This document shows, in pieces, positions 1 to 11,413 of a stretch of 64,000 nt of DNA (its first letter is position 1; each line of letters starts with the position of its first letter). This DNA is from Opisthocomus hoazin (lineage: Eukaryota; Chordata; Aves; Opisthocomiformes; Opisthocomidae): the NCBI RefSeq assembly GCF_030867145.1, contig NC_134440.1:1488001-1552000 (forward strand), given 5' to 3'. The notes below the pieces were generated by a model, which was not told the origin of the DNA, searched no databases, and worked only from the letters and a program-made list of their open reading frames with translations. The position numbers were made by a program, and so were the translations under genes.

Positions 1-1302
1 ACATCCCTATGCAAACACATTTGCCACTTGGCTGCTCCCACCCTCCACACTGCAGCTGGATTTACTCTCCAGCCTGCAGCACCTTGGGGTTCAAACACGG
101 CTCTGTTCCACCCTAGACACGGCTGCATTTCAGAGCTGCCTCCACCACGCACGCGCCGGTGGAGCAGACACCGGCTCCGGTGCAGGAGCAGGTCTGGGGC
201 CCGTGCATTCTCACCCTTGGGACTCAAGCTGGGTTTGCACGAGCAGTGCTGTTCCCCAGGGACTGGGCTGACGCAGGAAGCAGGGCTGAAGTACTGGGCC
301 CTGCTCAGAAGCGACAGCAGAAGGGCTGGACGCTTTGCCCTGGATGAACGGGGGTGGATGCACAGCTGAACGTGGGTCAGGGCCCCCTTCGTTAGGCTGA
401 GCCTTGGGGAAATCAGCTCCGCTAAGAAACAGGGATGACCCCAAAATTCCTCAAATCCAGAGACTTGGCCCAGCCTTGTGAGGACCCCTGCGCTGCCTGT
501 GGGAGAGGGCAGAGCTGCCCCACGCCCCTCTTCCCCACCTGCTCCCAGCTCCGTGGGTTGCCCTCACCCTCTGGCTATGCTGAGCCCTTGCAAACTCAGT
601 GCCCAGCAGCAGGCCAGTCCTGGGAGCCTGTCACCTTAGTCACCTTGTGTGCAAACACAGCCAGCCTTGGAAGGTGACTCACAGCGGCAGGGGAAGATGT
701 CCCCTGCCCTTATCCACCAAGCTGAGGAGGGGGGGAAAGAGGACCCCACACATCAGGAGAAATGAATGGGAGGCCTGGAGCCTGCAGCAGAAGGGGAGCA
801 GGGTGCTTGGGCAGTGGCTGCAAGGGGACAACGTGGACCTGCTCTGCCCACAGAGCTGCCTCCCCCTCGCCAAGCAGCCCCCCGCAACCGCAACCCCAGC
901 CCGGCCCCACACGAACGAACCCCCAGTCCCTGCCGCTGCCTCCCCTCGCGCTGGAGCTCGGCCTCGAGGGCTGCCACCAGACCAAGGCCAGCTGCTGGCT
1001 TTGGAACGCTCGGGAACCAAAGCACTCCTGGAAACCCTGCTGCGAGCACTTCCCAAGGGACCCCGCTGCCCCTGCGCCTGCCCGCGCTGCCAGCCCCAGC
1101 TCCGAGCACCGGCTGCCCCCCAGCCAAGCTCTCTCCCCGCAGCTGGGCTCCCCCAGCACCCCCAGCCCTGCCTCCTGCCTGGAGCACGCTGGAAGCGACT
1201 CTGGAGCTGGCAGGCTGCCGGGCAGGGTCCTGCGGAGGGAAAGCCTGGCCACGCGTCCACGCCACCGGCCCGGCCAGAGCCAGGCGTGCCGGCACAACTT
1301 AC

Positions 1303-1319
1303 CCGGCTCGGCGTGCGCT
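1303..1319 (-). CDS. TLE2: Putative TLE2 microexon 8
   Basis: This is a candidate 17-nt exon. It has a perfect GTAAGT donor (1297-1302) and an acceptor CTGGGCTCCAG behind a C/T-rich tract. Joined to the single G left by exon 7, it reads E-RTPSR. The join then gives ...DGENR-ERTPSR, which fits the human TLE2 region recalled as EGSRVERAPSR. A longer exon from an AG near 1390 is possible but would be in a different frame. No transcript evidence is available. Confidence 0.5.
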
Positions 1320-4300
1320 CTGGAGCCCAGGCAGCGGCAGGGAGAGCGTCCGGGCAGGCCCGAGGCAGCGGGGAGGAGAGGAAGAGGCTGTTAATGAGGC
1401 GGCTGTGCCCCCCGGTACCCGGGTAGGGAGGAGAGGGGGGCTCTGCAGGGCAACGTGCAAGGAGACAGCGGGACGTGGGCTGAAAAATCACACCCGATTT
1501 CCCATTTTGCCCATCTGCAACACGGATTCTCTGATATCTAATAGGTGGTGAGCATGTTGGTCTTCCCAGAGAAGCAGGAGGAATTGCTCTATGCACCCAC
1601 CTACTCTCAAGAAATTCACTCCAGTTTTGGAATCTCTTCGCTGGACACGGTGACAGGTCCAAGGCTGCCAGGGTGGGACAAGCCAGCCAGCCAGCTGAGA
1701 CCTCCTGAATCACACCCATCCTGTTTCCTTAGGATGCCATGCTGAAGTGCCCTGCTTGGAAACCCTCTGTGGCTCTTTTACACGCACAACGAAACAGGGC
1801 CACCTCCCTGAGCTCAGGGAAGAAGCGCCAGGCATTTGCTGCAAATCTAAGCATGGGGTTATGGGCTGGGGTCCAGCCACCCTCCCTGGTCGATTTTCAC
1901 TCCTAGAGATCAGATCAGCATTTAGAGAGAATGAGCTCATCCCAGTCTCTGCCGGCAAGAGGAGGCAGGCGGGTGTCAGGAATTGAGGGACTCTCCACGT
2001 GCATGGCTGCTCCAAGGCTGCGGTCAGCACGAAGCTGGGGAAAGGCGAGGGAGTGGGACGGGGTGCCTGCCATCAGTGCTTCAGCCCTGGCTCAGCTGGA
2101 GCTGGTGTGAATCAAGCTAACTATGGCAGAGCATTGGGGATTAACCCAAGCCACATGTAGCACTTCACTGTTTTTTTTTTTAAGGAATTATTCTGGGTGT
2201 CCTTGCACCCTGTGCCACAGCTGGATGCCCTGCCGAGGAGCAGCTCTGGGCTGTGCACGGCCGCTGGAAGCACAGGCTGCCTGGGTCTTGAAGGGTTAAG
2301 GCAGGCACAGTCCAGCCTGCTTTTATCCTCTTTCTGGAGTTTGTTTTTCTCCCTCGGGGGAAGGCCATCCTTAAAGAAACACTGACAGAATTAAAACCGC
2401 AGACACCTGCGTACAGGGGCACAAACAATTTCCTGCTGCTGTTTTCACCACCTTGAAATCTTACAAGCAAAACCAGATCATTAGGACAATGCAACAAACC
2501 ACTGCCCAGTTTTCCTTTTACCGCTGGGTCCTGTCCCAGCAGCATTTCCAAGCCCCAAATCAGGAACACTGGGAGCAGCCAGCAGCTTCTCCAGAGGAGT
2601 TTGCAGAGGAACATCACTATGGCTGCTAAATTTTACTGCCTGTTTCTAGTCCATAGAGCTGCCCCGCTGCCCAAAGACCTCTGTCCATGCCTCAGTCTTC
2701 CTGTCAGCAAAAAACCACGATGCCTGCGCTCTGCAGAAGGTGACTTGAGCTCAGAGCAGCTTCTCCTTCGTGCAGCACTTCAACAGCAACAAGCCACCAG
2801 CAAAACTGGGTGGTGATATTAATTTGGCCCAGGCCCGCCAGTAGCATTCAGAGCACTGATTTAACAATGATTAAATATTGATGATGTTTGTAAAGCACTT
2901 TGTGATCCTGATAGGAGGAGGCACCCGTAAGGATGAGGAATTACTGCTATTTATAAGGCACCACACACGCAATAAGGCTCTGCTTTCTAAATTCCTTGCC
3001 ACAGACCCATGGCTCCCACAGTTTCTGCCAGTGGCTTGCAACAGTATTTTCCCTTAAAGTCTTGGCTTTGGGCTGATCCTTACCTGGTGTAAACCTTGGA
3101 GTTAAGAGAGAGGGCTTCTCTGTGTCGGGGATCTCACGCCCTCCCAGCTGCCTCGTGGAGGGGGGACCCTCACACACTGGAAATGCCCAGGGCCGCAGGA
3201 AGACCCATATGTGCACACACACGTGGCCCAGAGCCCTGCTCCCCAGCATCTCCGGTGCACACACAGCCACATCCCCCACCGCTGCCGCACGCCGTCACTG
3301 CACGGCAGCTGTTCCCCCAGTCAGAAACAGAGCCAGCCTCCCGGGGCTGCAGATATTTAATTAGCTGGATCTGTCATTTGGAGTGCTTGCCACTCTCCCC
3401 AGCCCCAGGGAGCAGCTGCCAGGCACCAAGGAGCCCTGGGAAACAAGCAGAGCAGGCAGCAGGGTTCCCCCCAGCACTGCCCGTGCACCTCTGTGATGTC
3501 TGCTCAGCATGGACTCAGCCAGCCTTCAAAGGGTTAATCCAGCTGTGCTTCTTCCCCTTACCTCTGTTCTCCCCATCCTGGGCCACTCTGTCCTCCTTGG
3601 CAGCCAGCTGGGACTGTGCCATCAGTGCTCCCGAGAGGGCCAGGAGCCCCGAGGTGCTGCTGGCCCCGCTCAGGCTAGAAGGCTGCATGCTGGAGGGGTG
3701 GGGTGCCAGCGGGATGGGGGATGCGTGGTGGGAGAGGTGCTGAAGCTGCTGCTGCTGAAAGACAAAGAGCAAATGGTCCTCGATCCAGGAGGAGACGGCC
3801 GCAGCCAGCCATGCCCGGCACCCCTCGGCTTCCCGCAGGAACTGTGACGCGAAGCGCGATGCGGTGAGACACAACGCGAGGACAAGGACAGGAGCAGAGC
3901 TGTCGTGGCTGCACAGTCCAGGTCACGTCACCGGCCCCTCCACCCAGGGCACCTCGAGTACCTCCCCTGCTGCAGACACAATCCCGACACGCTGCAGACG
4001 AGCCCAAGCCGTGGCTCTGCCCTGCTCTGCTCCGGGCAGCCAGGGAGGATCCCAGAGGCCATCCACCACCTTTGGGACACGGTGGCAAACCCTCTCAAAC
4101 CCTCTCGCCACAGGGGACCGGCCCTGGGCTTATCGCAGTAGTAAAGACCCTGGCTTCCCCCCTCACGGCACCGCACAGTCTGAACCCCCGACTGGGAAAG
4201 AGCCCTTGCCCGCGGCCAGGCAGCAGGACTCACCCCAACGATGCTGTTCAGCTCCCCCATGGTCACCTGCTTGGCCCGCTCCACGGCCTGCAGGACCTGC

Positions 4301-7300
4301 TGCTGGTGCTGGGAAGGAAGAGCATAGCGAGGTCACACTGTGCTCCTGGCCGAGGGAACACAGGGCCCAGCATCGCCCTAGCCACCCGGGGCTGCACAGC
4401 CCGCTCTCCCCTCCCTCCAGCCCAGGCACAGAGGTTTCACAGAATCACAGAATAGTAGGGGTTGGAAGGGACCTCTGTGGGTCATCTAGTCCAACCCCCC
4501 TGCCGAAGCAGGGTCACCTACAGCAGGCTGCACAGGACCTTGTCCAGGCGGGTCTGGAATATCTCCAGAGGAGACTCCACAACCTCCCTGGGCAGCCTGG
4601 GCCAGGGCTCCGTCACCCTCAGAGGGAAGAAGTTCTTCCTCATGTTCAGACGGAACTTCCTGTGCCTCAGTTTGTGCCCATTACCCCTTGTCCTGTCGCT
4701 GGGCACCACTGAAAAGAGCTTGGCCCCATCCTCCTGACACCCACCCTGCAGATATTTGTAGGCATTTATAAGGTCCCCTCGCAGCCTTCTCTTCTCCAGG
4801 CTGAACAAGCCCAGTTCCCTCAACCTCTCCTCGTAGGGGAGATGCTCCAGTCCCCTCACCATCCTTGTAGCCCTCCGCTGGACTCTCTCCAGTAGCTCTT
4901 CATCTTTCTTGAACTGGGGAGCCCAGCACTGGACACAGTACTCCAGATGAGGCCTCACCAGGGCAGTGTTTCCCCCCCCTGAACCTCCTGTTGTTCAGGA
5001 TGGACTCAGGTTCGCCCCTTCCCGAGGGCCTCGAGAGAAGCCCAAGCAGTCTGGTGCACATCCCGTGCCTCCCCGCTTACCTCCTGCGTCAGAAAGGGTA
5101 TGATCTGGGCACAGATGGCACTCAGTCTCTTGACAATCTCCGCCTGAAAGAGGAAGCAGGTATCACCAGAGTGGGGGGCTCTGAACCCCGAGCTGTCCCC
5201 TCCAGCGGAGAGGAGCGCAGCTGAGCATCCTGCAGCCTCTGCCAAGGAGTTAAACCATCCCCACCTGCACCCACTCAGCGTAAACCCTGCTGCCTCCGCG
5301 TCCCTGCTGGGATTTCCCAAGCTGCTGCCACGGGAGGCGTCCGCCCAGGGCTGCGGGACCCCCCCCAGCCATCAGACCTCCCCAGGCACACAGGAGGGAA
5401 CCCATCTCCCAGATCCCTCCATGGACCCAGGCCAAGCCGAGCTCCGGGCTGTCAGTCCTTTCGCAGCCCAGCTGGCTCCGCTCAGCCCAAACCCATCTCG
5501 GCTTTGTGGCTGCCGCGCTCACAGCCAGCGGGCAGGCTGGCACGGGAGGAGACCGAGCTGCACGCGCTGGCAGCAGGCCATCGGCGTGCCGCTTGCTCCC
5601 TCCCTGAACATCGCACTCGAAGCCAGTGGGAGAGCAAGGGGGACACAAAATTCACACGGAAGAGTTCAACCCCCTCCGCATCGCGCCAGCAAAGCCCTGC
5701 AAGGCACCCATGGTGGTACCGTCCCCGGCCAGAGCAGGGGCCCCCGCTGCCAGCCGGCAGCTCTCCCAGCTCCTCCCCGGGGGGAGCAGAGATGCTGAGC
5801 ACCCCCATACCCGTCCCTGCCCCAGCACAAGGCAGCGAGGAAATGCAGAGGACCTGGCGGTCCTGCCCTCAGCCTGTGGTTACAGCCAGACCCACAGCTC
5901 AGCCGCGTCCTCACCCGGGCGAGCCGCATTTCCCACAGGAAGGGCCTGTGGCTTCCAGCCCAGCCTCTCCAAAAGAAAACCCACATCTCCCTGGGAAAAC
6001 CTGATCCTCTACACCCACTGCAAATCCATCCTGGCACTGGCGGGGGGATTGGCTGCTCTGAAGGGTTTTCTCATCTCAGGTTTCCGACAATCCCCGACAG
6101 CATTGCGGAGAGGTCAAACCACGCACAAAGCCGGCAAAGAACAAAGGGAACATTCACCTGCTGTGCTCAGAGGCTGCCTGCACGCCGGCAGCGCGCCCGT
6201 GCCCACCAGCACCCCGATCACCCCCAAGTCCCGGCTGCCCAGCCGCCGCCCCAACACCCACCCCAGACCCCCCCCCTCCTCCAGACCTCTCCTGCCCATG
6301 CAGAGCCAGGAGCCGGACCCGGGTGGGCCAGGGGTGCCTCTCCCCAGCCGTGTGACCATTGCCTCAGCCACCCCTGGGGTCCCAGTCCCACCAGAGCTCA
6401 GAGCACGTGGGGATGGCAGGGATGTGCTCACAGGCTCTACTGGCTCCCTGCTAACAAAAGGAGCAAACTCAGAGGGGCTGAGCCAGCTGGAGGAATATGG
6501 CAGTTGACTTGCCACTTTGTCAGGCATTGGTCCAAACTAATTTCCCTGGCAGAGAGCCCGTGATGACTAGATTGATAAATCTGAAGAGGGAAAGCAAATT
6601 AACGCTGGAACAAAAGGGGAACCAGGGAAGGGTGAAAACACTCCTCTGGCTTCAGGAAAGGAAAAGAGGATTGAAAAAAAAAAAGAAAGACAATCCATTT
6701 GCCTCTGGGCTCCAGATCCTGCTGTTTCCTCCACCTCCCTCCTGTGTCTGGGCCCCGGGGAACGGTCGGCATGGCTCACGGCCAGGCTCCACGAGGTGCT
6801 CTGGGACACAGGGAAAAGGCCCTGCCCCAAGCACCTACCAGAACTGTGCCACACGTCCTGACCACTGCTGAACCCCTCTGCAGGCCAGCCCCTTCGACAG
6901 AGCCACACTACGTCTCCCATGCCATTACAGCTACACGGGGACGAGGGAGATCGTTTTCCAACGTCGCCATCCTCGGCCTCTTCCCCGCCACCCCCCCGCT
7001 GCCGGCACGGACCCCACCCCACTTACCTGCTTGTGCATTTCAATGTTCAGCCCGTAGGACATCTCATAGTACTGAGAGCAAAATCACAACACAGCCTGGT
7101 TAGGAGCTGCCCGGAACAACTGGCCCCTCACCAGCCGGGGGCTTGGCAGCCAGCCTGTCCCTGCCCCCCCCAGCCAAAACCCATCGCTGCTGCTGGGGGT
7201 CCCTGCTCCCCCCAGCCTGTGAGAAACAGCTGTCCGGCACGCCTTGGGCCGAGACCCACGCCAGGAGCCTGGGACAAGGCAGGCAGCAGCCACAGCGGTG

Positions 7301-10211
7301 GCTCGTTAACACCTGTGATGATTACACTGCAGTTTCCGCACCAGTTTAAGCCAGCCTAAGCCAGCCCCGTTGCCCCCCCATCCCCTCCCGTCCCAGCCTG
7401 TCGCTTCCCACTCCTAACCCAGACCCACTCCCCCATGCAGCCGCACATCCAGCCACAGGGGTGGGCACGCCTGCGCAAAAGCAGAGATGGCATCGGGTTA
7501 TGCCCTCCACCAGTCACCAGCGACTCGGGCAGTGGTGACAGCAGCAGACCCCGTGCCCTCGCCCCCGAGGACGGGGAGAAGGGGGCACCAGAAGACCTGC
7601 CTTCCTTCACAGAATCACAGAATCACAGAATAGTAGGGGTTGGAAGGGACCTCTGTGGGTCATCTAGTCCAACCCCCCTGCTGAAGCAGGGTCACCTACA
7701 GCAGGCTGCACAGGACCTTGTCCAGGCGGGTCTTGAATATCTCCAGAGAAGGAGACTCCACAGCCTCCCTGGGCAGCCTGGGCCAGGGCTCCGTCACCCT
7801 CAGAGGGAAGAAGTTCTTCCTCATGTTCAGACGGAACTTCCTGTGCCTCAGTTTGTGCCCATTGCCCCTTGTCCTGTCACTGGGCACCACTGAAAAGAGC
7901 TTGGCCCCATCCTCCTGACACCCACCCTGCAGATATTTGTAGGCATTTATAAGGTCCCCTCGCAGCCTTCTCTTCTCCAGGCTGAACAAGCCCAGTTCCC
8001 TCAACCTCTCCTCGTAGGGGAGATGCTCCAGTCCCCTCACCATCCTTGTAGCCCTCCGCTGGACTCTCTCCAGTAGCTCTTCATCTTTCTTGAACTGGGG
8101 AGCCCAGAACTGGACACAGTACTCCAGATGAGGCCTCACCAGGGCAGTGTAGAGGGGAAGGAGAACCTCCCTCGTCCTGCTGGCCACACTCTTCTTGATG
8201 CACCCCAGGATCCCATTGGCTTTCTTGGCAGCCAGGGCACACTGCTGGCTCATGGTCACCCTGTCGTCCACCAGGACACCCAGGTCCCTCTCCACAGAGC
8301 TGCTCTCCAGCAGGTCCACCCCAAGCCTGTACTGGTGCATGAGGTTGTTCCTCCCCAGGTGCAGGACCCTGCACTTGCCCTTGTTGAACCTCATCAGGTT
8401 CCTCTCTGCCCAGCTTTCCAGCCTATCCAGGTCACGCTGAATGGCAGCACAGCCTTCTGGTGTATCTACCACACCTCCCAGTTTGGTGTCATCAGCAAAC
8501 TTGCTGAGGGTACATTTGGCTTCGCCAAAGCCCATTTCAAAGGTGGCACCCCACCTCTGGGAACCCCTGAGCCCCTTGCATGTGGGAAGGGATCCCAGCT
8601 GGTGGGCGACAGGAACACGCCTTGCGATGCTGATAAAGCCTCGTACGCCCCTGGCCTCACAGACGTGGCCGTCATCACCCAGGGAACGGGGGTTGCCCAA
8701 GTTTAGGTCTGTTTGCCTTTTGGATGGCACAATTTGGATTCCCCCGTTCCCTAGAGGGGTTGGTAATGTCAGATGCTGAAGGAGAGGAAATGCTGCTCTG
8801 GTTCTGCAATTCCCATCCTCTGCCCTTCCTTCCAGCAGCTACCCCTGCTCCTGCCAGGGCTGCCAGCTGAAGGCCTGGATCTGGCTGGTGCCCGGGGTGG
8901 GTCGGTGTCGGGGGGCTGTTAACCCTGCACTGGCACCTGTGGAGGGTTCCTGCCCTGCTCCTTCTAAAGGCAGCTTCCCCTTCCACCCAGAACACCAGAT
9001 TTGGGGCACCACTTTCAAGAAACCCCCCACCTTCGGAAAGAGACAAGAAGGCGGGGAGGGAGATCTCTTAAAACGCCAAACAGAAAAAGGGAAAAAAGCA
9101 AATAAAAGAGACAAAACCTATGGCATGATTCCTGGAGCGGCAGCAGACATCAGCAGCAGAGCCGGCCGTTGCTAGGAATAGCGATTAACCCCTTCCTAAC
9201 CCACGCACCCCCCAGCCCCACGCCAGGCATCCCCGGGCAGGGGTGGGCGTGTGGCTGAGCGGAGCTCCGGCCCGAGACCCCACCGGAGGTGGCAGTCAGG
9301 GGTGGTTTGGGGGAGGCAGGGGGGACAGGGACGGGGACAGGGCAGCTCACCATGACATAATGTCTCTGCATCTCCGTCTTCTCGCTCACCAGCTTCTCGC
9401 ATTCCAGCTTCAGGCTGCGAAGAGGATCCAGGGTTTTCACTCACGACCCACATCTGCCCCGTCCCCCCAGTTCCAGCTTTCCACCCCACGAGCTCAGCGA
9501 GCTCGGCACATCGCTGGCCTCCCCCCCCCCCAGCCTCACGGGGCCATGGGGGTGTCACACGCCCACTCTAACTGGGGTTGCCATCCCTGGGGGACCCGAA
9601 CCCCTGTGGCCTCTGCAGCCCCCCTGGACGGGCTGTCGCACCCACCCGGTGCCCTGCTGCCGCAGCACCGCTGCCGAACCCCCCGCATCACCCCAGACCC
9701 AGCTCAGCCGGGGGGAAACACAGCACGGGCGGTCTCCCTCCTGGGACCCCCACTCAGGATCCGGTGCCCCAGTTCAGGGGCTTCCTGCTGCCCCTCAGCT
9801 TAGACCCCTCTCCCCTTCTTCCCCAAGCGCTCTTTTCACCGGGACCCTTTCCTCCATCTTCTCCTGCCCCAGCTCACCCCCGGGTCTGCACCCCGCACTC
9901 CCCGTGCCCGCACTCCGCTCCCCCGCACGCTCCCCTCTGCCCGCAGCTCCCCCCCCGCCCCCCACCGAAACGGGGGTCCCCCCCCGCCCGCCGCGCACCT
10001 GTGGTACTGAGCCTGCAGGAACTGGAACTCCTCCTTGATGCGGTCGCAGATTTCCAGGACCGAGAACTTGAAGGGCTGCCCGGGCTGGAGGGGGGTCTGG
10101 GGAGAGACGGCCCGGCGGGAGGCTGCGGCTCCGCCGCGCTGCCCTCCCCCGGCCCGGCCCGCCGGGCCCCGCCGCCCCCGCACTTACCGGGTGCCGTCCC
10201 TGCGGGAACAT
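1303..10211 (-). CDS. TLE2: TLE2, Groucho/TLE co-repressor (5' part, partial at left edge)
   Basis: This is the N-terminal part of a Groucho/TLE transcriptional co-repressor, a nuclear protein recruited by DNA-binding factors such as HES, RUNX and TCF/LEF. Joining 10188-10211, 9999-10096, 9351-9414, 7027-7071, 5081-5143, 4234-4308, 3562-3754 and 1303-1319 on the minus strand gives one open frame of about 193 residues. It starts MFPQGRHP and runs through the glutamine-rich Q tetramerisation domain (about residues 9-123), then the GP-like linker (LLALSGAL...QLAAKEDR). All junctions have GT/AG ends. Seen: GQPFKFS and the LLALSGAL linker. From recall of the family, these fit human TLE2 better than TLE1, TLE3 or TLE4. 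The CcN, SP and WD40 regions are absent because the gene continues past position 1. Two CR1 insertions (4437 and 7607) sit in its introns in the sense direction. TLE5 lies tandem upstream in the same orientation. The paralogue assignment is confident but not tree-tested. Confidence 0.9.
2857..2960 (+). repeat. Possible ancient LINE/SINE tail relic in a TLE2 intron
   Basis: The stretch around 2888-2910 reads TTTGTAAAGCACTTTGTGAT and is followed by ATCC-like and TATTTATAAGG segments. This resembles the GTAAAGCGCTTTGAGATCC tail seen in old amniote CR1/L3-like repeats. The match is by eye only. Confidence 0.3.
3562..3754 (-). CDS. TLE2: TLE2 coding exon 7 (GP domain)
   Basis: This 193-nt exon starts [10 protein letters not shown] and passes through [20 protein letters not shown] to DGENR. 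The acceptor is TTTGTCTTTCAG and the donor GTAAGGGG; it ends with one base of the next codon. The Gly/Pro/Ser-rich linker with LLALSGAL and QLAA.KEDR matches the TLE2 version of the GP domain. Confidence 0.93.
4234..4308 (-). CDS. TLE2: TLE2 coding exon 6
   Basis: This 75-nt exon encodes [20 protein letters not shown] and NSIVG, the last helix of the Q domain. The acceptor is CTTCCTTCCCAG and the donor GTGAGTCC. The intron on its 5' side holds CR1 copy A. Confidence 0.95.
4437..4970 (-). mobile_element. CR1 LINE fragment, copy A (in TLE2 intron 5)
   Basis: This is a 3' fragment of a CR1 non-LTR retrotransposon. Read on the minus strand it encodes the end of the reverse-transcriptase ORF ([19 protein letters not shown]..., [14 protein letters not shown]) and finishes with CTATTCTGTGATTCTGTGA-type tail repeats. 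The element is 5'-truncated at about 4970, where a C-run begins. The codon for one residue of the usual SPSLEIF motif is missing (SPLEIF). Confidence 0.95.
5081..5143 (-). CDS. TLE2: TLE2 coding exon 5
   Basis: This 63-nt exon encodes [20 protein letters not shown] plus E. The donor is GTAAGCGG and the acceptor CTTTCAG. It lies at the C-terminal half of the Q domain. Confidence 0.95.
7027..7071 (-). CDS. TLE2: TLE2 coding exon 4
   Basis: This 45-nt exon encodes [15 protein letters not shown], a near-invariant TLE segment. The acceptor is TGCTCTCAG and the donor GTAAGT. The intron before it (7072-9350) contains CR1 copy B. Confidence 0.95.
7607..8515 (-). mobile_element. CR1 LINE fragment, copy B (longest, in TLE2 intron 3)
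   Basis: This copy of about 0.9 kb extends further into the RT domain than the others. It includes [11 protein letters not shown] with the FADD catalytic motif, then [15 protein letters not shown] and KKANGILGC. The frame has no stop from there to the ORF end, which suggests a young insertion. It has three tail repeats next to position 7607. It lies in the sense orientation relative to TLE2. Confidence 0.95.
9351..9414 (-). CDS. TLE2: TLE2 coding exon 3
   Basis: This 64-nt exon encodes [20 protein letters not shown] and VM of the Q-domain coiled coil. It is bounded by CTTCGCAG and a GTGAGC donor. Human TLEs usually have Ala where Val follows the KL pair; that comparison is from recall. Confidence 0.94.
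9999..10096 (-). CDS. TLE2: TLE2 coding exon 2
   Basis: This 98-nt exon encodes the start of the Q domain ([12 protein letters not shown], then [16 protein letters not shown]). The acceptor is TCTCCCCAG and the donor GTGCGCGG. The exon ends with two bases of the next codon (Ser). It has the same length and phase as exon 2 of TLE5. Confidence 0.93.
10188..10211 (-). CDS. TLE2: TLE2 coding exon 1 (start codon)
   Basis: The exon encodes MFPQGRHP and ends at a GTAAGTG donor (10181-10187). The ATG at 10209-10211 is chosen because all TLE family proteins begin M(M)FPQ.RH at this point. It lies inside the CpG island. The codon phase at the end is 0. Confidence 0.92.
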
Positions 10212-11270
10212 CCTGAGGGCCCGGGCCCCCGCCCCGGCCCTCCCGTTCCCGCGCTCCCCGCCCGTCTCCCCGCCCCCGGCGGGGGAGCTCCCCCCCCCGC
10301 GCCCCGGGGCTCCGCGGGGGTCCCTGACCGCGGCGCCGGCAGCGGGCGGGCGGCGGGGCCGCGCCGGGGCGGGGGGGCGGCGGGGGCGCCGCGCGGCTCA
10401 GGCGGGGCGGAGGCGGCAGCCGGCGGGCGGGGGGGCGCGCGGGGCGGCCCGGCGGGCGCGCGGACTCCGCTCGCGCCCCATGGGGCCGGGGGGGGCCGGC
10501 GGTCCCCGGCTGGGGGAGCTGCCGCCCGGCCCCGCCGCCCCGTCCGCCGGCGCCCGCTTAAGGTGGCGCGGCCCGGCAGGGCGCGGGGGGCAGCCGCTCC
10601 ACCGGGCAGCACCGCGGCTCCCGGCCCGCCAGCCCCGTGCCCGCGGCGATGCCGGAGACCGAGGGGGCCCCGGGGAGCGGCCGGCGCTGGAGCCGCTGCT
10701 ACGGGGCGGTACGGAGCCCGCCGGGAGGCGTCTGCTGACACCGCCGCCCCAGCCCCCCGCACTCGCCGGAGCCCCGCTCGCCTCCCCGGGACCCCCCATC
10801 CCCCCCCGGCCCCACTCGCATGCGCGGCGGCTCCGCGAGGCCGTGCCCCGGAGCCGCGCCGACACGCCGGGAGCGCAGCCCGCCGCAGCCGCCGTCACCC
10901 CGGGCGGACGCGGCACCGGCCGGCGGGGCAGCGCGGGGGCACCGAAAGCACAGACGGAGGCGGCCTGGCAGCACCCGGCCGAGCCGGGGACAGCGAGGCT
11001 GCGGGACCCCGGTGCGCGGGGCCGGGCCGCCTCGCTGCGGCCGTGCTCGCCCAGCGGGGGCCGGGCGCGGGGCTGCGGCGGTTCCGACCTCTCGCCCGCC
11101 CGGGGCTGCGGGGAGCGGCGGGGGGCTGGGGAAGGAGAGAGGGCGGGCGGGAGAGGCCGCGGGGCCGCGCAGCCCCACCGGGAGCGCGCTTCCCAGCGCG
11201 CGGCGGCCACGGCGACCCCGCTCCACCTTAACCAGCCTCACAGACCGCAGCGACGGTGGCCGCACCTGCC

Positions 11271-11413
11271 ATTGGCTGCCGCCGCGGGACCGCCAGCCAA
11301 TCGCCCTGTCCCGTTCCCACATGGGTTCGTGACGCCACGTCCCGGGAAGGCCAATGAGAAGGCCGCGAGACCCCCAGCAGCGGAGGCGCGGGGCACGCTG
11401 GGAGTTGTAGTTC
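11271..11413. promoter_or_regulatory. Core promoter cluster: CCAAT boxes, CRE-like and ZNF143/THAP11-type site
   Basis: Seen: an inverted CCAAT (ATTGG, 11271-11275), CCAAT at 11297-11301 and 11351-11355, a CRE-like TGACGCCACGTC (11330-11341), and ctgggagttgtagttc (11398-11413). The last is the reverse complement of the ACTACAACTCCCAG motif bound by ZNF143/THAP11. Such clusters typify housekeeping and often bidirectional promoters. It lies about 1.1 kb upstream of the TLE2 ATG, so it could serve TLE2, an unannotated plus-strand transcript, or both. Confidence 0.6.

Noticed and set aside
1303-1390. Longer version of TLE2 exon 8 using an AG near 1390
   Set aside because: It would read [10 protein letters not shown]..., in a frame without similarity to TLE2. 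The 17-nt version gives the expected ERTPSR.
679-1719. 346-codon minus-strand frame at the left of the window
   Set aside because: Its predicted residues do not match TLE2 beyond the proposed microexon, and it is in a GC-rich intron. No WD40 or SP-domain motif appears.
7696-8730. 344-codon minus-strand frame as a host protein
   Set aside because: It is the RT C-terminus of a CR1 LINE plus flanking sequence, not a host gene.
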